A stretch of 12,947 nucleotides of DNA. It comes from Stramenopiles sp. TOSAG23-2. Taxonomy: Eukaryota; Sar. Positions 6,352-12,947 of the stretch are shown piece after piece. A program made the translations under genes and the position numbers. The stretch is taken from NCBI GenBank assembly GCA_900128395.1, contig LT649825.1, positions 1-12,947 of the forward strand. The letters are read 5' to 3'. The notes below the pieces were generated by a model. That model did no database searches and was not told the origin of the DNA. It was given only the letters and a program-made list of their open reading frames with translations. Positions within the stretch are counted from its first letter, which is position 1. Each line of letters opens with the position of its first letter.

Positions 6352-9300
6352 ATGTTTGTCTTTGGTTCTACATTATTTGGACCGGAAGGTAAAAAATCAA
6401 AAGATGATATTGAGACACTAGAGGAAGTAGCAAAACGAGATGCAAGAATAGCAAGGCTAAAATCTAGGGAGGAACGTTTATTATTAGAGTTAGAACTAAC
6501 GCGTAATCGAATGAGTGATCAGTTTGAATCTAGAGAACACTTGTTTGATGGCAATAGTGAGTTATTAGATCCCAATAGTCAATGGCCAAGTTCGCCTGGT
6601 ATTGGAGGTAGTTCCTCAGTTTTTGATGCGCATGGTTTTAATGGTTCAAGCACACTACCAATACAACAAAGTAGTAGTTTACAACCACTCCAAGCACAAA
6701 ATTTTTTCCAACAAACTGTCCCAAATGTCGACATGCCAAGTCGCATGTCACCTGTAATGATAAATAAGCGTGGTCAAGGTCGTCGTGCGAAATCAACGAC
6801 AAATTTAGATAGACGCCGCGTCAAAAGGTCTACCGTAAACAATGGTAATACTTACAAAAATAGTAAAGTAAATAATAATAATAACTCGTCCGCATTTAAG
6901 TTCCCTAAAGTTCGTAGTAATATAGACTTAATGCCAATGTTAACGTCAACCGGTGATGGGGTATTTGAGGTTGGTTTAAATCACGCTGATAGCTCGGGGC
7001 ATGTTTTGCCTGTTTTTCGATTACCGAGTGTAGATGAGACCGTAACTTTTATTAACCGTATACCGACGGAACCAACTGAGGAGGAAGCTAAACGTATAGA
7101 AGAGGATAGGAAAGACGAAGAAGCGTTAGCGTCGCAGTTAGGTTTAACAGAGGAAGAATTGGCAGAGTTTGAAATGGAGGTTGAACAAATAACGGGACAT
7201 GATAATAATGGCAGTCGAAGTAGAAGCCAATCATTAGCAGAATTTGGGGATTCTACCGCAAATTTACCACCATTAGATTTTAGTCAAACGATAGAAGGAA
7301 AAGAAAGCATAATTAGAGAGGAAGGAAGTACGTTGTCATTAAATAAAGTAAAAGGTAGAAAAAGGCGAAGGGAGGGCGATCCAGATGAACATGGCACCAG
7401 GCGTACACCACGATGTTTGCGACAAAAAAGCGGATCCGTAACTTCGTCTGAATTGAGAAAAGAATTAACAACATCTGTACATTTGATACAAGATCTGACA
7501 GAAAAAGTTCGAGAGGACATTGCGGAAATTCATCGTACGGTCCCTATGGTTAATGTAAAGGCACAACTCTACATGCAACGATGGGGTATGGAAAAATTTG
7601 AAAAAATATTTAAACGAATAGAGATGCAAAAAGAAAGAGCTGCATTGCATTTGTGGCAAGATAAAGTTAAACAATTAATTAAAATGGAGAAACGTGAAAA
7701 TTATATGAAATTAAGGGCCTCTCGTAAATTGGATCATTTTGTACATCGAATGCAAAGCAATGAAATGGCAAGTGCATTCCACTTATGGCTTTCGCAAATG
7801 TTGGAGCAAAAGGAAAGAGAGAGGCGAAAGGCGGAAGATGACGCTGCACGTAAAATACAGAACTTAATTCGTACATTTCTTGCACGTAGACATGTTTATG
7901 AATTAAAATTGCGAATACGCGAGGCAAAAGAAAGTGCAGCTGCCAGTAAAATCCAAGCTATGTATCGTGGACGTGCAACGAGGAAGCATGTTGCAGCAAT
8001 GTTACGAAAAATGGAAGAAAATAGAGCTGCAATGTACATACAGCGTGCGTATCGTGGCCGCTTAGGTCGAAAAATGTATAACAAAATGCGTGCGGCGCAT
8101 CGAGAAAACCAAGCTATTTTAAGAATACAAAATGCGTGGAGGTCACGATGTGCTAGGAAAATTATGTGGATTGCGAGAGAGGAAAATAAAAAGCATCGCG
8201 CTGCAACGCAAATACAGAGACTTGCACGTGGATATTTAGCAAGACAACGGGTGGCATTGTTGCGAGAAGAAAAGTTCATCATGCGTATGGCTATTAAAAT
8301 ACAATGTCGTGTACGTGGTATATTGGGACGTAAAAAATATCGTAAACAAAAGGAAGTCATTGATGCGCAAAGGCGCAAAGAGACAAAAGCAGCTATAATG
8401 ATCCAATCAAGATTCCGTGGCCATCGCTCACAATTAGAATATATGTTAAAATTACAATCGCATCGTGCTTCTATGAAATTTGAGAATTTCAATGCGACAC
8501 TAATTCAAAAAATGTGGCGCGGGGTTTTAGGAAGACGAATTGTAAACGATATGCGAGGGTTGAATACGGATGAAATGGTACGATTAGCACGTATGCATCA
8601 AGAAATGTGGGATGAAGACAATGAAACATATTTCTATTATAACGAATCCACTCAAGCTGCGGAATGGACACCACCTGCAACTGGATACGTAAAAGTTGAT
8701 GGAAAATTAGTTTTACGAAATGGTGATGTAATTCCTGATCCTGCGGATGATCCATCTGCAAATGCTAAAAAATGTGTCGAATGTGAGGATGAATTAGCAG
8801 CAAGATATTGTAACGATTGTGATGATGCATACTGCGCTAATTGTTACGACAATACACATGCTGCTGGGAAACGAGCTTATCATAGCTGGGATCCTATCGG
8901 TCCTCAACGTTGTATGGAATGTGAAAAGGAAGTTGCTACCAGATGGTGTGTGAATTGTGACGATCCATATTGTGAAAATTGCTTTAAGCAAATCCACTCA
9001 AAAGGTAAAAGGGCCAAGCACGAATGGAATCCAATAGGAGATGGTCCTCCAGAGGAAACTGCGGAAGACGAACTGGATGAAAATAATCAAACGTCTGGCT
9101 ATGAAGATTTTATGGCAGCGGAAGGCGAAACTGGTAAAGGAGAATGGGAAGAATATTATGATGATGACTCATCTGCAGTAGTAAGTAAAATGTATTTCGC
9201 TAAACCTATAGTAAATGTATACTCACTAACACGTTCATTCTTTCATGCGCTACGCTCCACAGTATTGGTATAATACAACAACTGGAGAATCAACTTATGC

Positions 9301-9753
9301 TAATCCATTTGAAACGAAAAGTGGTGAATATGGAGTAACGGATGGGTATGGTTCTGACATACAAAATGAAGGTTATGATACTGCAGAAGCACAAAATGAC
9401 TGGGTTGAGTATTATGATGAAGAATCTGGCACTCCATATTGGTACAGTGCAACTACTGGTGAAACTGTCTGGACAGATCCAAATGGTGGTGGTGGCGGCG
9501 GCGGTGGTGAATATGGAACAGCCGATGCATATGGGTCGGATTACAATCAAACGGAAGGATACGGTGATGATTATGGTGGGGGAGAGTATCAAGAATATTT
9601 TGACGATGCAAGTGGTGCACCGTAAGTAAAATCTATTTCTCTAAATCTATAGTAGATATCCTCACTAACATGGTTACTCTTTCAAACGCTACGCTACACA
9701 GTTATTGGTATAATGAAACAACAGGAGAAACACTATGGGAATCGCCTTATTGA
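6352..9753 (+). CDS. IQ-motif, WW and B-box zinc finger scaffold protein (3 exons)
   Basis: The proposed CDS joins 6352-9180, 9263-9621 and 9702-9753 and gives 1079 residues. The start is the first ATG in the frame (A at -3). Residues 15-50 look like a charged coiled coil. Basic, nuclear-signal-like clusters follow (around KRGQGRRAK and KGRKRRR), then a long helical region. Eight IQ motifs lie between about 502 and 731, typical calmodulin or myosin-light-chain binding sites. A WW domain (W753, then YFYYN and W..P) comes next, followed by two B-box-like zinc fingers with ligands C808 C811 C820 C823 C828 C831 H836 H844 and C854 C857 C866 C869 C874 C877 H882 H890. Three C-terminal WW repeats follow (about 932-958, 990-1016, 1052-1078), separated by Gly/Tyr/Asp-rich linkers. 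WW1 lacks the second Trp (Y955) and WW3 lacks the first (Y1052). Splicing restores the WW fold at both junctions, which is strong support for the model. A calmodulin-regulated cytoskeletal or ciliary scaffold binding proline-rich partners is inferred; no exact orthologue is recognised. Confidence 0.85.
9181..9262 (+). other. Intron 1 (82 nt) of the IQ/WW gene
   Basis: The donor GTAAGT is at 9181 and the acceptor CACAG-like end closes at 9262. A CTAAC branch site has its A at 9229, 33 bases before the end. Phase 0: the last exon codon is GTA and the next exon opens with TAT TGG TAT. Removal joins the first half of WW1 (W932, EEYYDDDSS) to its second half (YWYN..TGE) with the same spacing as the unspliced WW2. 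Reading through instead runs into a stop at 9271-9273. Confidence 0.9.
9622..9701 (+). other. Intron 2 (80 nt) of the IQ/WW gene
   Basis: The donor GTAAGT is at 9622, the acceptor ends at 9701, and the CTAAC branch A at 9668 is again 33 bases before the end. Phase 2: CC plus T rebuilds a proline codon, followed by TAT TGG TAT AAT. Removal completes WW3 and leads to TGA at 9751-9753. It aligns to intron 1 with 68 identical bases in 80 columns and one 2-base gap (my hand alignment). Confidence 0.9.
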
Positions 9754-9893
9754 TGAAAAAATCTGATACCTGAGATATGTATGCATATAAAAATATATAT
9801 TATATCATGTATTAAATGACGTTTGAAATCTAAGTTATAAAATAATTTTACATCCTGTGGAAAATACTATACTGTCTACAATGATATTTCAGC

Positions 9894-9917
9894 CATATAT
9901 CATATATATGATATATG
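9894..9917. repeat. 24-bp perfect AT-rich palindrome
   Basis: Bases 9894-9917 equal their own reverse complement, alternating pyrimidine/purine around catatat...atatatg. Next to it atatatgaactctga (9911-9925) recurs at 9949-9963 on the far side of the TA tract. Together they look like slippage-prone simple sequence rather than a protein site. Confidence 0.75.
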
Positions 9918-9931
9918 AACTCTGAGAATTT

Positions 9932-9954
9932 TATATATATATATATATATATAT
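9932..9954. repeat. TA dinucleotide microsatellite
   Basis: This is an uninterrupted alternating TA run of 23 bases in the convergent spacer, flanked by the two copies of atatatgaactctga. Its length is likely to vary between strains. Confidence 0.9.
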
Positions 9955-10236
9955 GAACTCTGATTATGGATTTCAATTTGAACTCTATCGCAATGTTACG
10001 ATTCATTGTCCATCTTTCAGTTTAGTGAGATATATATGAGATAGATTTGTCTCAGTTATTGTATTCTTTCTGGAGAGTAGGAATTATATCATTTCAGTAA
10101 ATTAAAAAAAATAAGTTATATGCATTAATAATACTTTTTATATGTGTACTGAAATACACTGATATAATTATTATGCCATATTATTATAAATACTCTCTCG
10201 CGTAATAACATCTCTCACGCTCTCTAGCTCTCTCAT

Positions 10237-12576
10237 TTATTTCTTTTTCCTTCTTTTAGTTGTTGTTGTCGTCTTTTTCGCCTTTCCTTTTCTTTTTTTT
10301 GTACCTGTTTTCTTACTACCGGTACTAGTATTTGCCATCATTCTTTGAAATGCATTTCCACCACCACCACCATTCTTTCCATGATCGTTGTCGTCATCGT
10401 CCCAAAATGCTAAATCAGCCGCTTTTTGTTTTGCATCATCTTCATTAAATTGTGCTTGCAATTGCAAAGCTCGTTGTGATAATTCATTTTCATTTTCATA
10501 CATGTCATTATACGAAACTGGTTTAGCACATACTGGGACAGGATTTTTACGAAATGGTTTATAATTCACGTTGGAAGATTTCCTACTTTTTTTTTTACCC
10601 CGTTTCTTACTGTTACTGCTTACGTTATCACCATTTTTTCCAGAAAAATCAACATTTTTTACTTTAAGGTTTGCAAGAACAACGCATCTTGTGTTGCCTT
10701 TGACTTGAGCCTTTTCTCTGTTAACCCAGCCGGTTACATGTGGTTTATAATAAGACACGCCGTCGTTGTTGTTATCACTATTGTTATAATCATCAGTAGT
10801 AGATATTACGTTTGCTGCATGTGTTGTTGTCTTTGTCTTCGTCGACGACTTAGTAGTGGTAGTGGTGGTAGTAGTGATAGCACTTTTGCCTCTTGATGAT
10901 CCTGTTGTAGTAATTTCCACTTCCTCGTCGCTATTATCATAAATATCATCAACGTCGTAGTCATTTCCGTCATCTACATCCATATTTTCAATCTTATTAC
11001 TATCAATATTATCATCATTCTCATTATTACTAATGTAGGGTTCGTTTGTAGCTACAGATGGTGCTGGTGGTGGATCATTTTCCATTAATATTTGTTTCGG
11101 TGGCACAATTTTTTTGTTCGATGTAACATTTCGAGCTTGTGGCGGACCCATTGGAGATGTCTTCGATGCTTCTTTCTCCTTGACGCTTAAAGTAATACCA
11201 ACACCAGCAGTAGCAGAAGAATTTGCATTGTTCTTAATTTTTTCAGTTTCTCCATCTTTGTTGTTTGCATCATCAAAAGTTTTATATTTTTGATGATTAT
11301 TTTTACTACTACTAGTGTCAACTACCATTTTCTGTACGCTGTTTGGTTGAGAAGATTCGACGGCTTCCAACGATGACATAGATGAAGCTATTGCAAATTG
11401 GCTCATACTACCGTTAACACGATCACTATCATTAAGCGGGATCGGTTTTTTATCAACAATTCGCTTAGCAATATCTTCATTTGTAATTTTGAATAAATTA
11501 AATTTTTCGATTTCTTTTAAATATTCATTAGAAGATGAAGTCGGTGATAAATTATTATTAGTTGCTCCTTTTTTGCTAGGAGGGACTACATATACCATAG
11601 ATTTGATATTTTCCACATCGTTTAAAGAAGGGAATTTATTTATATTATCATAACAATGTAAAACGTTTCCACCGCAATTTTCCAATAACGTTGCATAATT
11701 CATATTTGGATCTGGCTTATTTAATAAGATAAATGTTATTCCATCAAACAATTTCACGCGCCAAACACTCCATTTATATTTTTTATATGTGGCATTATTT
11801 TCATTCAATGGCATCTGATGCGTCTGCCTGCTGCTAATGGAAGAAGTCATTAATCGGTCGACTTGATATTTTGTCGGCAATATTTCAGATTTCGATTTAG
11901 AAATACAATTGACATATACATTTGGTTTCGACATGGCTTCCACGTATTTGCAATTCACAATTGTTGTAGTCATATCAGTCAAAGCTAGAATACATTTAAA
12001 TGTGCTGCTAAACGTTTCCATCACTAAAAAATCTGTTTTCCCTGGAATATGTTTTTTCACCAATGCCCCACCCATTTTTCCAATAAACTGTTTTATTTTT
12101 CCAATTTTTGGTTTTTTAACTTTGGAAGTCATAAAGACAGGTCCTGGAATTTGACATACTTTGAATGAGTATAAGCCATTTTCAGGACCAATGCGTATGA
12201 CGTCATTCATTTTTAAGCGTCTCCAAACTCCATTAACATCTTGAACTTTTGAGAAGTTTGCATCTACTTTTTTATCATTTACATATGTGCCAGTAGACGA
12301 ACGTTCTTTATTTTCAGTACCATCACGTATAAATATACCAATTTGCTCCTCTTTTCCAGGGCCGACGATGTAAGATACATTTATTGTTGCATGTTCTCTA
12401 CTGACACCTTGATCACCAGTTAAAAGGACGGATACTTTCGAGGCTTGACGACCGAATGTATGTACACCTTGTCGTAAATATAAATGTCTTGTATCTTGTT
12501 TTATAATAGCTGGTGAAGATGATCCATTATTATTATTATTATTATTATCGACATTAATTTGTCGAAGGACCCACAT
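10237..12576 (-). CDS. NBN: Nibrin / NBS1 homologue (MRE11-RAD50-NBS1 complex subunit)
   Basis: Nibrin is the phosphopeptide-binding and regulatory subunit of the MRE11-RAD50-NBS1 complex, which detects DNA double-strand breaks and recruits ATM kinase in the nucleus. The 779-residue protein starts MWVL, as nibrins start MW. An FHA domain (about 30-140) shows the phospho-binding residues G42 R43, S59 R60 and H62, and G96 T97 with N100. Two BRCT-like regions follow (about 146-240 and 274-385), then a long disordered Ser/Asn/Thr/Lys-rich part with several SQ sites. Near the C-terminus NYKPFRKN (671-678) resembles the MRE11-binding NFKKFKK motif, and KAADLAFWDDDD (718-729) resembles the acidic ATM-binding motif with its aromatic pair; the basic KRRKKK ends the protein. 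Length is close to the human protein (754). The ATG at 12576 has a good context (aacaATG) and the frame is intronless. Low-complexity Asn7 and Thr8 tracts are strain-variable candidates. The overall domain order makes the call firm; the two short motifs are matched by eye. Confidence 0.87.
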   Translation of the reverse strand: MWVLRQINVDNNNNNNNGSSSPAIIKQDTRHLYLRQGVHTFGRQASKVSVLLTGDQGVSREHATINVSYIVGPGKEEQIGIFIRDGTENKERSSTGTYVNDKKVDANFSKVQDVNGVWRRLKMNDVIRIGPENGLYSFKVCQIPGPVFMTSKVKKPKIGKIKQFIGKMGGALVKKHIPGKTDFLVMETFSSTFKCILALTDMTTTIVNCKYVEAMSKPNVYVNCISKSKSEILPTKYQVDRLMTSSISSRQTHQMPLNENNATYKKYKWSVWRVKLFDGITFILLNKPDPNMNYATLLENCGGNVLHCYDNINKFPSLNDVENIKSMVYVVPPSKKGATNNNLSPTSSSNEYLKEIEKFNLFKITNEDIAKRIVDKKPIPLNDSDRVNGSMSQFAIASSMSSLEAVESSQPNSVQKMVVDTSSSKNNHQKYKTFDDANNKDGETEKIKNNANSSATAGVGITLSVKEKEASKTSPMGPPQARNVTSNKKIVPPKQILMENDPPPAPSVATNEPYISNNENDDNIDSNKIENMDVDDGNDYDVDDIYDNSDEEVEITTTGSSRGKSAITTTTTTTTKSSTKTKTTTHAANVISTTDDYNNSDNNNDGVSYYKPHVTGWVNREKAQVKGNTRCVVLANLKVKNVDFSGKNGDNVSSNSKKRGKKKSRKSSNVNYKPFRKNPVPVCAKPVSYNDMYENENELSQRALQLQAQFNEDDAKQKAADLAFWDDDDNDHGKNGGGGGNAFQRMMANTSTGSKKTGTKKRKGKAKKTTTTTKRRKKK
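10852..10875 (-). repeat. Threonine codon tract (Thr8) in nibrin
   Basis: Eight ACT/ACC codons in a row lie in the disordered middle of nibrin. Mixed codons suggest the tract is old or tolerated rather than freshly expanded. Confidence 0.85.
12526..12546 (-). repeat. AAT trinucleotide repeat (Asn7) near nibrin N-terminus
   Basis: Seven pure AAT codons (ATT on the + strand) encode Asn11-17, between the conserved MW start and the FHA domain. A pure triplet run is prone to length change by slippage, and its position shows that the FHA lead-in tolerates insertions. Confidence 0.92.
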
Positions 12577-12947
12577 TGTTGTTATAGAAATGTCTTTTGA
12601 TACTTTGCTTTCTTATTTCATGTTTGTTTCTTTGTTTAAAAATATTATTTATTATTCAAATATATATTCAATATATTGTTGTGTATATTGTGTTATTATT
12701 TTTTTAAACTATCCTATAATAGTAGTGCTATACCAGGTACCAAGTATTGTCCTAGTTTTTTTTGGGAGGAGGAAGTAGTTTTGAGCAATTTCGCGGTGGT
12801 TTGTGCCCTTTTATTTTTAGTACAAAATATCCTATACGAGTACACTACACGTCATTAATTAATAATAATATACATATTAGTGTAATTCTAAGTAATAAAC
12901 AAACAAAACTTTTTTATTTCTTTTTCGTACTCCCATCGACGATATCC
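12577..12947. other. AT-rich upstream region of nibrin
   Basis: These 371 bases lie upstream of the nibrin start and run to the window edge. They presumably contain its promoter and 5' UTR, but no defined core element can be named. Short + strand open frames here are rich in Tyr, Ile, Val and Phe as expected of AT-rich non-coding DNA, and no gene is recognised. Confidence 0.6.

Larger units (their letters stand above)
9754..10236. other. Convergent intergenic spacer with TA-rich repeats
   Basis: This 483-base stretch separates the 3' ends of the IQ/WW gene (+) and the nibrin gene (-). It is very AT-rich and holds a palindrome, a TA microsatellite and a repeated atatatgaactctga. A CT-rich run (10191-10234) sits just outside the nibrin stop and would be GA-rich in that gene's 3' UTR. 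An ATTAAA at 9811-9816 is a possible poly(A) signal for the + gene. No gene is seen. Confidence 0.7.

Noticed and set aside
7896-8492. Minus-strand open frame of 198 codons
   Set aside because: It is the mirror of the IQ-motif array; the Arg/Lys/Ala/Ile codon bias of the repeats leaves the opposite strand free of stops.
12590-12858. Overlapping short plus-strand frames upstream of nibrin
   Set aside because: They are low-complexity hydrophobic translations of AT-rich DNA, overlap one another, and lie in the likely promoter region.
1-12947. CRISPR array, tRNA, rRNA, phage or transposase genes
   Set aside because: No regularly spaced repeats, cloverleaf-like sequence, rRNA-like conserved stretches or transposase/integrase motifs were seen on either strand.

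Overview
The window reads as nuclear DNA of a unicellular eukaryote. It has long, intron-poor, AT-rich genes, two short GT-AG introns with yeast-like CTAAC branch sites, purines at -3 of the likely ATGs, and eukaryote-only families (Na,K-type P-type ATPase, nibrin, IQ/WW/B-box scaffold). TAA, TAG and TGA each close a gene, so the standard code probably applies. The exact lineage cannot be fixed from this sequence. A protist such as a heterotrophic stramenopile is a guess only.

Layout: (1) 1-55 is a perfect inverted copy of 2870-2924 and abuts the gene at 55/56; this looks like an inverted join (chimera, or inverted duplication) that removed the true 5' end of the first gene. (2) 56-5088 (+) encodes a very large Na,K-ATPase-type alpha subunit (1670 residues counted, about 1020 in animals) with large inserts in the nucleotide-binding domain and an outer M7-M8 loop of about 380 residues. 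(3) 5089-5751 is AT-rich and mostly non-coding, with one strong hairpin; its 3' part may hold upstream exon sequence of the next gene. (4) 5752-6159 (+) is a small basic protein of unknown family, whose frame stays open both upstream of the chosen ATG and beyond its TAG. (5) 6352-9753 (+), three exons, is a 1079-residue calmodulin-binding-type scaffold: coiled coil, eight IQ motifs, one WW, two B-box-like zinc fingers, then three more WW repeats. Its two introns are about 85% identical to each other, more than the exons around them. (6) 9754-10236 is a convergent intergenic spacer with TA repeats and a 24-bp palindrome. (7) 10237-12576 (-) is a nibrin/NBS1 homologue (FHA, two BRCT, MRE11- and ATM-binding-like C-terminal motifs). 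(8) 12577-12947 is the AT-rich upstream region of nibrin, with no gene recognised.

The genes do not form a pathway: ion transport, a probable cytoskeletal or calmodulin scaffold, and DNA double-strand-break signalling are simply adjacent. The points most worth checking are the near-identical intron pair, the expanded ATPase extracellular loop that might replace a beta subunit, and the inverted join at the left edge.
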